Shown here piece by piece: positions 6,913 to 13,478 of a stretch of 21,613 bases of DNA. Below the pieces are notes generated by a model. That model was not told the DNA's origin, did no database searches, and worked only from the letters and a program-made list of their open reading frames with translations. Both the position numbers and the translations under genes were made by a program. How positions within the stretch are numbered: position 1 is the stretch's first letter; each line of letters starts with the position of its first letter. Source of the DNA: Pseudomonas sp. (lineage in GTDB: Bacteria > Pseudomonadota > Gammaproteobacteria > Pseudomonadales > Pseudomonadaceae); NCBI RefSeq assembly GCF_030150285.1, contig NZ_JASLGE010000010.1, positions 1 through 21,613 on the forward strand, written 5' to 3'.

Positions 6913-8580
6913 ATGGCTCAATACGTTTTCACCATGCATCGGCTGAGCAAAGTTGTTCCGCCGAAGCGGGAAATCTTGAAAAACATCTCCCTGTCTTTTT
7001 TCCCGGGTGCCAAAATTGGCGTGCTCGGCCTGAACGGTTCGGGTAAATCCACGCTGCTAAAAATCATGGCGGGCGTCGACACCGAGTTCGACGGCGAAGC
7101 CCGTCCGATGCCGGAACTGAACATCGGTTATCTGCCGCAAGAGCCGCAGTTGGACCCGAGCAAAACCGTTCGCGAAGTGGTGGAAGAAGCCGTTAGCGTG
7201 ATCAAGGACGCCCAGGCGCGTCTGGATCAGGTTTACGCCGAATACGCCGACCCGGATGCTGACTTCGACAAGCTGGCCGCGGAACAGGCCAAGCTCGAAG
7301 CCATTCTGCAAGCCGGCGATGGCCACAACCTGGAGCGCCAGTTGGAAGTCGCCGCCGATGCGCTGCGCCTGCCGGCGTGGGACGCGAAGGTTGAACACCT
7401 GTCAGGGGGTGAGAAGCGTCGGGTGGCCTTGTGCCGTCTGCTGCTGTCGGCCCCGGACATGCTGCTGCTCGATGAGCCGACCAACCACCTGGACGCTGAC
7501 TCCGTGGCCTGGCTGGAGCACTTCCTGCACGACTTCCCGGGTACCGTGGTTGCGATCACGCACGACCGTTACTTCCTGGACAACGTCGCAGGCTGGATCC
7601 TGGAACTCGACCGCGGCGCGGGCATTCCTTACGAGGGCAACTATTCGGGTTGGCTGGAAGCCAAGTCCGACCGTCTGGCTGCCGAATCCAAGCAGCAGTC
7701 GGCCCATGAAAAGGCCATGAAAGACGAGCTGGAATGGGTGCGTAAAGGGGCCAAGGCGCGTCAGTCCAAATCCAAGGCGCGTCTGCAACGTTTCGAAGAA
7801 CTGCAATCGCAGGAATTCCAGAAACGCAGCGAGACCAACGAGATCTACATCCCGGCCGGCCCGCGCCTGGGTGACAAAGTGATCGAGTTCAAGAACGTGT
7901 CCAAGGGTTATGGCGATCGCGTGTTGATCGACAACCTGTCGTTTGCCATGCCCAAAGGGGCCATTGTTGGCGTGATCGGCGGTAACGGTGCCGGTAAGTC
8001 GACCCTGTTCCGCATGTTGATGGGCAAGGAACAACCGGATTCAGGCAGCATCGAAATCGGTGAAACCGTGCAGTTGGCCTGTGTTGACCAGAGCCGTGAT
8101 GACCTGGACGGCAGCAAGACGGTGTTCCAGGCCATTTCTGACGGTTCTGACCAGATCCGCATCGGCAACTACGAGATTCCGTCCCGTACCTACGTGGGCC
8201 GTTTCAACTTCAAGGGTGGCGATCAGCAGAAGTTCGTCAAGGACCTGTCCGGTGGTGAGCGTGGCCGCCTGCACCTGGCCCTGACCTTGAAAGAGGGTGC
8301 CAACGTGCTGCTGCTCGACGAACCGTCCAACGACCTTGACGTTGAGACCTTGCGTTCGCTCGAAGAAGCGCTGCTGGACTTCCCGGGCGCTGCCATTGTG
8401 ATCTCTCACGATCGGTGGTTCCTTGACCGCGTCGCGACTCACATCCTGGCGTACGAAGACGACTCGCAAGCGGTCTTCTTTGAAGGCAACTACACCGAGT
8501 ACGAAGCGGACCGTAAAAAGCGCCTCGGCGAAGCGGCCACCCAGCCGCACCGTGTGCGTCACAAAAAGCTGGCCCAGTAA
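6913..8580 (+). CDS. ettA: Energy-dependent translational throttle protein EttA (ABC-F)
   Basis: The product is 555 residues, the same length as E. coli EttA. It is a soluble ABC-F ATPase that binds the ribosomal E site and restrains the first peptide bond when ADP/ATP is high. Two ABC cassettes are present. In the first, Walker A GLNGSGKST is at about 39, the LSGGEKRR signature at about 163 and LLLLDEPTNHLD at about 184-195. In the second, Walker A GGNGAGKST is at about 355, LSGGERGR at about 443 and LLLLDEPSNDLD at about 466. The EttA arm insertion (about 95-140) and a basic linker rich in Lys and Arg (about 270-300) are present. ATG 6913 (MAQYVFTMHRLSK) is chosen by family N-terminus; the frame is open to 6838 without a better ribosome binding site. 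The gene stands alone with its own terminator. Confidence 0.96.
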   Translation: MAQYVFTMHRLSKVVPPKREILKNISLSFFPGAKIGVLGLNGSGKSTLLKIMAGVDTEFDGEARPMPELNIGYLPQEPQLDPSKTVREVVEEAVSVIKDAQARLDQVYAEYADPDADFDKLAAEQAKLEAILQAGDGHNLERQLEVAADALRLPAWDAKVEHLSGGEKRRVALCRLLLSAPDMLLLDEPTNHLDADSVAWLEHFLHDFPGTVVAITHDRYFLDNVAGWILELDRGAGIPYEGNYSGWLEAKSDRLAAESKQQSAHEKAMKDELEWVRKGAKARQSKSKARLQRFEELQSQEFQKRSETNEIYIPAGPRLGDKVIEFKNVSKGYGDRVLIDNLSFAMPKGAIVGVIGGNGAGKSTLFRMLMGKEQPDSGSIEIGETVQLACVDQSRDDLDGSKTVFQAISDGSDQIRIGNYEIPSRTYVGRFNFKGGDQQKFVKDLSGGERGRLHLALTLKEGANVLLLDEPSNDLDVETLRSLEEALLDFPGAAIVISHDRWFLDRVATHILAYEDDSQAVFFEGNYTEYEADRKKRLGEAATQPHRVRHKKLAQ

Positions 8581-8597
8581 GGTCAGGTTTGCTGAAC

Positions 8598-8625
8598 AAA
8601 CGGAGCCCCTCGGGGCTCCGTTTTT
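8598..8625 (+). terminator. Intrinsic terminator of ettA
   Basis: The stem CGGAGCCCC (8601-8609) pairs with GGGGCTCCG (8612-8620) across a 2-base loop and is followed by five T. It begins 17 bases after the ettA stop. A short A run on the left gives weak bidirectional potential. Confidence 0.93.
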
Positions 8626-8640
8626 GTGTGCGCAGCCCTC

Positions 8641-8726
8641 TGTAGGCGCGAGCTCGCTCGCGATCTTTTAAAGCTCAAAAGCTCAAAAGATCACGAATAA
8701 TCGAGCGTCGACCGGCGGCTCCTACA
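8641..8726. repeat. Decayed REP-type element
   Basis: The left part, TGTAGGCGCGAGCTCGCTCG followed by CGATCTTTT, is a good REP arm. The right part keeps AAAAGATCACGA and ends GGCGGCTCCTACA but is diverged between. The middle has a tandem GCTCAAAA GCTCAAAA (8673-8688). The element lies between ettA and gdhA. Confidence 0.75.
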
Positions 8727-8776
8727 CAAAGACAGTGTTTTTTTAGGGCAGAAAGTGGTTACAGGAATCACAGTTT

Positions 8777-8824
8777 TGGTGCGCAAAAACACTAAAAATC
8801 GAGCCTATTTATATAAAAGCACCA
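8777..8824. promoter_or_regulatory. AT-rich promoter region with flanking NtrC-like half-sites
   Basis: TGGTGC at 8777-8782 and its complement GCACCA at 8819-8824 flank an AT-rich stretch with -10-like hexamers (TATTTA 8806, TATAAA 8812). NtrC half-sites have this sequence, but a normal NtrC site has the halves about five bases apart, so this would be atypical. NtrC repression of gdhA is known in P. putida. No convincing -35 was seen. Confidence 0.3.
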
Positions 8825-8839
8825 TTTAATTTCATAACT

Positions 8840-8868
8840 GCGACATTTTGCGCTGTCGCGGTGCGACA
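8840..8868. promoter_or_regulatory. ArgR-like operator upstream of gdhA
   Basis: TGTCGC occurs twice on the minus strand (8868-8863 and 8845-8840) and once on the plus strand (8854-8859). The pseudomonad ArgR half-site is TGTCGC-N8-AA; the minus-strand copy at 8845 fits it exactly. The central part, TGTCGC-GGT-GCGACA (8854-8868), is also a perfect dyad. The site ends 61 bases before the gdhA start. ArgR represses gdhA in P. aeruginosa, which supports the reading. Confidence 0.6.
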
Positions 8869-8929
8869 TGAATTGATAAAGTCCGGTCCATTCTCCGTTT
8901 AACGACAACAAATTTGCCGAGACTTTCCC

Positions 8930-10267
8930 ATGATCGAATCCGTCGACCAGTTCCTTGCCCGCCTGAAAAAACGTGACCCGGACCAGCCAGAATTCCACCA
9001 GGCGGTGGAAGAAGTCTTGCGCAGTATGTGGCCGTTTCTTGAAGCCAACCCGCATTATCTGACTTCCGGCATTCTTGAACGCATCTGCGAACCGGAGCGT
9101 GCCATTGTGTTCCGCGTGTCTTGGGTCGACGACGAAGGTAAAGTCCGCGTAAACCGCGGTTTCCGCATCCAGATGAACAGCGCGATTGGCCCATACAAAG
9201 GCGGCCTGCGTTTCCACCCGTCGGTGAACCTGGGCGTGTTGAAGTTCCTGGCCTTCGAGCAGACCTTCAAAAACTCCCTGACCTCGTTGCCCATGGGCGG
9301 CGGTAAAGGCGGCTCGGACTTTAACCCTAAAGGTAAAAGCGACGCCGAAGTGATGCGTTTCTGCCAGGCATTCATGAGCGAGCTGTACCGCCATATCGGT
9401 TCTGACGTTGACGTTCCGGCGGGCGACATCGGTGTCGGGGCGCGGGAAATCGGCTTTATGTTTGGCCAGTACAAGCGCCTTAGCAACCAGTTCACGTCAG
9501 TGTTGACCGGCAAGAGCATGAGCTACGGCGGCAGCTTGATTCGCCCTGAAGCCACTGGTTTCGGTTGCGTGTACTTCGCCCAGGAAATGCTTAAGCGCAT
9601 TGGTCAGCGCATTGACGGCAAGCGCGTGGCGATTTCAGGCTCCGGCAACGTGGCGCAATACGCGGCGCGCAAGGTCATGGACCTGGGGGCCAAGGTTATT
9701 TCGCTGTCGGACTCCGAAGGCACGCTGTACTGCGAAGCCGGGCTGAACGAAGAGCAATGGTTGGCGCTGATGGACCTGAAGAACGTCAAGCGCGGCCGTA
9801 TCAGCGAGTTGGCTGAGCAGTTCGGTCTGGAGTTCCTGGCCGGGCAACACCCGTGGAACCTGGCGTGCGATATCGCCTTGCCATGCGCCACGCAAAACGA
9901 ACTGGATGCTGACGCCGCGCGTACGTTGTTGAGCAATGGCTGCGTGTGCGTGGCTGAAGGCGCGAACATGCCAACCACCCTTGAAGCGGTCGACCTGTTT
10001 ATCGACGCGGGTATTTTGTTCGCACCGGGCAAAGCGTCCAATGCCGGTGGCGTCGCAGTGAGCGGGCTTGAGATGTCGCAGAACGCTATGCGTCTGTTGT
10101 GGACTGCGGGCGAAGTGGACAGCAAGTTGCACAACATTATGCAATCCATCCACCACGCGTGCGTGCATTACGGCGAAGAGAACGGCCGTATCAACTACGT
10201 CAAAGGCGCTAATATCGCCGGTTTCGTCAAAGTTGCTGACGCGATGCTGGCACAGGGCGTGGTGTAA
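8930..10267 (+). CDS. gdhA: NADP-type glutamate dehydrogenase
   Basis: The product is a 445-residue cytoplasmic enzyme that aminates 2-oxoglutarate to glutamate with NADPH, assimilating ammonium when it is plentiful. The length and the start MIESVDQFLARL match the hexameric anabolic class rather than the large 115-180 kDa catabolic one. Substrate-binding KGGLRFHPSV is at about 88-97, the catalytic-lysine loop PMGGGKGG includes Lys126, and the nucleotide-binding turn SGSGNVAQYAA is at about 236. The ATG at 8930 has only a weak GAGA-type site before it, but the N-terminus agrees with the family. The 349-base upstream gap holds the ettA terminator, a decayed REP, and ArgR-like and NtrC-like motifs. 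Confidence 0.97.
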   Translation: MIESVDQFLARLKKRDPDQPEFHQAVEEVLRSMWPFLEANPHYLTSGILERICEPERAIVFRVSWVDDEGKVRVNRGFRIQMNSAIGPYKGGLRFHPSVNLGVLKFLAFEQTFKNSLTSLPMGGGKGGSDFNPKGKSDAEVMRFCQAFMSELYRHIGSDVDVPAGDIGVGAREIGFMFGQYKRLSNQFTSVLTGKSMSYGGSLIRPEATGFGCVYFAQEMLKRIGQRIDGKRVAISGSGNVAQYAARKVMDLGAKVISLSDSEGTLYCEAGLNEEQWLALMDLKNVKRGRISELAEQFGLEFLAGQHPWNLACDIALPCATQNELDADAARTLLSNGCVCVAEGANMPTTLEAVDLFIDAGILFAPGKASNAGGVAVSGLEMSQNAMRLLWTAGEVDSKLHNIMQSIHHACVHYGEENGRINYVKGANIAGFVKVADAMLAQGVV

Positions 10268-10278
10268 GCCGGTTCAAT

Positions 10279-10340
10279 CGCGAGCAAGCTCCTACGGATG
10301 GCAGCGTTTGTGGGAACGAGCTTGCTCGTGATCTTTTGAT
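10279..10340. repeat. Partial REP units after gdhA
   Basis: CGCGAGCAAGCTCCTAC (10279-10295) is a truncated REP arm missing its inner CG pair. TGTGGGAACGAGCTTGCTCG (10309-10328), followed by TGATCTTTTGAT, is a second arm in opposite orientation. The element is a rearranged or decayed copy of the one at 1258. No T-tract terminator for gdhA was found here. Confidence 0.6.
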
Positions 10341-10431
10341 CTGGCTTTTGATCCATCAAAGTAGCACGGCGTAAAGCCGGAACCTCAAGTGGCCGTGACC
10401 GCAGCCATGGATCGGGTTACCGCGCGCCAGC

Positions 10432-10457
10432 GCAGCGTCGAGCGGCTGCTCCTACAG
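10432..10457. repeat. REP-like fragment, GTCGAGCGGCTGCTCCTACA type
   Basis: AGCGTCGAGCGGCTGCTCCT followed by ACAGGG resembles the right end of the element at 8699-8726 (GAGCGTCGACCGGCGGCTCC then TACA). The two appear to be copies of a second REP subfamily. It lies between gdhA and the chorismate mutase gene. Confidence 0.5.
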
Positions 10458-10480
10458 GGGCATTAACCGTCTGATGCTGC

Positions 10481-10774
10481 TCAGTCAGCCAGCGCCTTAT
10501 GCTCGGTCAACTCCTGTTCGATAAAGGCCGCGATCATGGCGCGGTAGACGTTCTCGGTGACATTCGGGTTGGCACCCAGTTCATCGGCCAAGCCCCGGAC
10601 TTTGGCGATCACCTGTTCAACCCGCTGCGGGGCCCTGACCGCATCGCTGTCTTTTTTGAAGCGCGCCGCTTGCGACACATAAGCCCCGCGTTCGGCGATC
10701 AAGCCAACGATTTGCCGGTCCAGCCCATCGATGTTTTCGCGCACGCGTTCAAGGGAATCACAGTGAACAGCCAT
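10481..10774 (-). CDS. AroQ-type chorismate mutase, PchB-like
   Basis: The product is a 97-residue all-helical chorismate mutase of the AroQ class. It aligns by eye with PchB (isochorismate-pyruvate lyase/chorismate mutase): R12, R29 and K40 match PchB R14, R31 and K42, in the contexts RENID, ERGAYV and ARFKKD, followed by RAPQRV. The PchB Gln90 position appears to be Glu88; yeast chorismate mutase also has Glu there. No signal peptide is visible, so it should be cytoplasmic. The ATG at 10774 is chosen because AAGGAG is about ten bases upstream. It starts 17 bases after the DUF4105 gene stop and is probably cotranscribed with it. No salicylate or siderophore genes are nearby, so chorismate mutase activity is more likely than salicylate synthesis, but substrate is not proven. 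Confidence 0.87.
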   Translation of the reverse strand: MAVHCDSLERVRENIDGLDRQIVGLIAERGAYVSQAARFKKDSDAVRAPQRVEQVIAKVRGLADELGANPNVTENVYRAMIAAFIEQELTEHKALAD

Positions 10775-10791
10775 GTCTTGTTTACTCCTTA

Positions 10792-12645
10792 TCAGTAGTG
10801 ATACCACTTCAGTTCGAGCATCACTTCATTGACGGGCGCGGTCAGGTGACTGAACGCCCGCTCTGCTGTCAGGCGCAGGCCTAGGTTACGCGACAGCTCC
10901 CATTGCTGGTTGAGGCTCAGGCTACGACGGACCTCACCGTTGGTGAAGTAGTCGCTTTTGGCTTCAAGGCTCAGGTTGCCCACCGGGTTGCGCCACAGCA
11001 CACCGGTGTTGTAACCAGCCGCCGGTGACACAAACGCGGCGAAGTCATTGTTGTGCTCGACCCGCACGGTGCCCAAGGCGAAGCCCAGCAGGTTGTCGCT
11101 TAACTGCCAGGTACCGCCGGCACCCCCGCTGACATGGGTGACCAGGGTTTCGTCGCCGTGCTTGCCCAGCACGCGCTCAAGCCCGCCGCCCACTTGCCAT
11201 GACCAAGGTTTTAGCAGGTCGTTTCGCGGCGTTAATGAGCGGATATTGGCCAGGTCCAGTTGTTGAACCTGCCACTTGTTTCCTTCGTACTGGCGCAGCT
11301 TGAGTTGCAGGATTTCGATTTGTGCGCCCAGGGGAAAGCCCGGAGCGTTGTCGTTCAGGTCGTGGTACGCCATGCGCAAGCCGTATTCGGCAAACGCTTT
11401 GTCATCACGGCTGCCCGCGCCCAGTTGCCAGGTGCGGGATTCGTGGCCGTTTTCCGGGAGTTCGGGTGGCACTATCGGCAGGTCAGGTGCCGGGTTCTGG
11501 TTGATCGCCCGCAGCAATTCGAAGCTTCGCTGCGAGCGCCCGGTCTCGCGCTCCAGGCCGTTGGCGCGGTAGCGTTCCAGGCGATAAGCCGCATCGATTA
11601 TCAGCGCTTGGCGCTCTTTGGGCAGCGCCTTGAACGTCGGGTTTTGCAACTGCACCGGATCGGCACTGACCTGCAGCACCCATTGCTGTTCTTCGGGGTC
11701 TAGCGCCTTGGCGCGGTCCAGCAACTCGCGCTCGCGGGAAGGGCGGTATTCGATGCTCTCCACCAGCCCTGCCTCTTTGACCGCTTTTACCGTGTCGGTA
11801 GGGATCGCGGTCAGGGGGAACTGGGGAGTCAACTGCAGCCCGGGGCGCGCCACTTGCAACAGCTCCAGCAAGCGGTACGAGCAGTTTTCATCGAAGAAGA
11901 AATAGTCGAATTTGATTTGTTTCAATTCCCACACATGTTCGACCATGCGCTGGGTTTCTTCGGGTGTCAGATTGAGCCGGTATTCCCACAGGTCACGGTT
12001 CTCAAGGCTGCGGTACTCGGAGAGCTTTTCCTGGTACGGCATCATGGCGAACAGGCCGGGGTAGCCGCCGGCCAGGCCTTTCCAAGCATACAAAATGCTG
12101 TTGTCGGAGCCTTCAATGTAAGCACCGAAATTGATGGCATAGCTCAGCAGCGCGGTCTTGTTGCTTTGCACGTCTGCTTGGTCGACCCGCAATAAGGTGT
12201 GGCCGAACATGGACGATGGGCTGTTGAGGTAGGCCGCTGGAAAAATCATGACCGTGCTGTGAGGTGCTACGTCGGTGAACCACTGGCTGAACTCTGCGCA
12301 CTCAACCTGGGGCAGGTCGGTCAGGTTCAGCTGCGCCTTGAGCCAGCGCGTGCGGGCCGGGTAGACGCATTGCGGGTGTTTGTCGCCCAGGTTGGGCGAG
12401 GCGTACAAAGCCTCGACGGTGGCGCGTAATTCGGCGTCCGGGTGGTGAGCGCCGTCGGGGGCGAAAAAGTATTGGGTGTCGCTGACATGGCTACGCCAGC
12501 CGCCGAACTTGCCGGCTTCGTAGTGTCCAAGGGAGAGCCAGAACGGGTCGTTGGCCAACTGTTGCAAACGGTGTGTGTCGAGCTGGGGTGCGGCATACAG
12601 CGGGGCGCAGGCACAGAGCGCCAGGTAGGCAAGGCGTTTGAGCAT
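10792..12645 (-). CDS. DUF4105 (Lnb-like) protein with C-terminal beta-barrel-like region
   Basis: The product is 617 residues with a signal peptide (MLKRLAYLALCACAPLYA) and likely cleavage before APQLD. A helical N-terminal segment (about 25-100) precedes the DUF4105 domain (about 110-290), which has the conserved SSMFGHTLL (His149) and DENCSYRL (Cys255), a likely papain-like His/Cys pair. DUF4105 has been linked to the Lnb lipoprotein N-acyltransferase of Bacteroidota; whether this protein has that activity is unknown. From about 400 to the end, alternating polar and hydrophobic strands finish in KWYHY, an aromatic C-terminus typical of outer-membrane barrels. ATG 12645 is chosen because it begins the signal peptide. 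The chorismate mutase gene follows after 17 bases. DUF3015 lies upstream on the same strand behind a hairpin. Confidence 0.85.
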   Translation of the reverse strand: MLKRLAYLALCACAPLYAAPQLDTHRLQQLANDPFWLSLGHYEAGKFGGWRSHVSDTQYFFAPDGAHHPDAELRATVEALYASPNLGDKHPQCVYPARTRWLKAQLNLTDLPQVECAEFSQWFTDVAPHSTVMIFPAAYLNSPSSMFGHTLLRVDQADVQSNKTALLSYAINFGAYIEGSDNSILYAWKGLAGGYPGLFAMMPYQEKLSEYRSLENRDLWEYRLNLTPEETQRMVEHVWELKQIKFDYFFFDENCSYRLLELLQVARPGLQLTPQFPLTAIPTDTVKAVKEAGLVESIEYRPSRERELLDRAKALDPEEQQWVLQVSADPVQLQNPTFKALPKERQALIIDAAYRLERYRANGLERETGRSQRSFELLRAINQNPAPDLPIVPPELPENGHESRTWQLGAGSRDDKAFAEYGLRMAYHDLNDNAPGFPLGAQIEILQLKLRQYEGNKWQVQQLDLANIRSLTPRNDLLKPWSWQVGGGLERVLGKHGDETLVTHVSGGAGGTWQLSDNLLGFALGTVRVEHNNDFAAFVSPAAGYNTGVLWRNPVGNLSLEAKSDYFTNGEVRRSLSLNQQWELSRNLGLRLTAERAFSHLTAPVNEVMLELKWYHY

Positions 12646-12672
12646 GGTCGGCAACTGTTGTCAGACAAATAG

Positions 12673-12722
12673 AAATGAAACTTGAGCATACCCGCTCCAA
12701 CAGGAGCGGGCAGGTTTCATTT
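12673..12722. terminator. Large hairpin after the DUF3015 gene
   Basis: The core stem CCCGCTCC (12691-12698) pairs with GGAGCGGG (12703-12710). An outer stem, AAATGAAACTTG (12673-12684) with CAGGTTTCATTT (12711-12722), has one mismatch and is separated from the core by a 6-base bulge. The structure begins one base past the DUF3015 stop and ends 27 bases before the DUF4105 start. It probably ends or attenuates DUF3015 transcripts, but it lacks a clean U tract on the minus strand. Confidence 0.7.
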
Positions 12723-12723
12723 T

Positions 12724-13212
12724 TTAAGCGGCAGTTGCGTACTTGGACAGGCGTGCATCACTTTTCAGGATGGCCAGGGTGTTGTTGTGCACATCTTCAG
12801 CGGTGACGTCAGCTTTGCTGAAGATTTGCTGGAAGTGTTCGTGGGTGACTGCTGCGAAATGGTCGCGGTCTTCAGGGGCCACACCCAGCACGACGGCGTA
12901 GGTGGTCAGTGCTTCGCCATTGCCTTTGGCCATGTCTTCGGACAGTTCGTTCATCATGCCATTCATGGCAATCCACGACTTGCCGCCGTAGGTCAGGGCA
13001 TCTTTGGTGGTACAGCCGTTGGTGCCGGACGTCATGCCAAAGGTGGCGTTACCCGAAGTGCCGTTGGTGGTAGAGGCCAGGAAGTGAGCAGGCGTGCCGC
13101 GCTGGCCTTCAAACAACATGTTACCCCAACCACAGTTCGGACCGCCGGGTGCCTGGGCCATTGCATTGAGGGAGACAACGGTGAAGAGGGTACCAAGAAG
13201 AATCCGTTTCAT
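12724..13212 (-). CDS. DUF3015 secreted protein
   Basis: The product is 162 residues with a signal peptide (MKRILLGTLFTVVSLNAMA) likely cut after Ala19. The mature part starts QAPGGPNCGWGN. Its only two cysteines, Cys27 and Cys67 (in GTNGCTTKD), could form a disulfide in the periplasm. The Gly/Thr/Ser/Asn-rich middle and the helical C-terminal half fit the DUF3015 family, which has no established function. ATG 13212 is chosen because it begins the signal peptide; the ribosome binding region is purine-rich (AAAGAGAAAAGAA) rather than a strong site. It is divergent from the Lon-like gene across 266 bases and precedes the DUF4105 gene on the same strand. Confidence 0.85.
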   Translation of the reverse strand: MKRILLGTLFTVVSLNAMAQAPGGPNCGWGNMLFEGQRGTPAHFLASTTNGTSGNATFGMTSGTNGCTTKDALTYGGKSWIAMNGMMNELSEDMAKGNGEALTTYAVVLGVAPEDRDHFAAVTHEHFQQIFSKADVTAEDVHNNTLAILKSDARLSKYATAA

Positions 13213-13478
13213 AGTTCTTTTCTCTTTGTGTGCAGTCAATGAACAAAAGGTCTGGCGTTGCGTGCCAGTACGGGCCAGTTATGTTCTCCAGCCGCGTAAC
13301 AGGTAGGAGTCTAGCGGCATCTGGTGGTTCCGTGACTTTTTGTAAAACATTCAGTGTTTGAGGTTATTTTTAGCCTGTAAACGCAGGGGCGCGAGATTTC
13401 CCGTGTTGTGTGCCTTGCAGTGGTGCATGGCCAGCGCCAGAATGCTGGCATCTGCCCCGCCTGATGTAAGGAAGTCCG
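13213..13478. other. Divergent intergenic region between DUF3015 and the Lon-like gene
   Basis: The region must hold the promoters of both flanking genes. I saw no consensus -35/-10 pair and no sigma-32 type element. A short dyad, GCCAGC-N8-GCTGGC, lies near 13430. The ribosome binding site AAGGAAG of the Lon-like gene is at the right end. Confidence 0.4.

Noticed and set aside
8641..10457. Repeated GCGAGC palindromes as a CRISPR array or transposon ends
   Set aside because: The units are not regularly spaced, differ in sequence, and surround ordinary genes; they fit REP elements.
10268..10480. Intrinsic terminator for gdhA
   Set aside because: Only REP fragments and short imperfect dyads without a T tract were found in this stretch.
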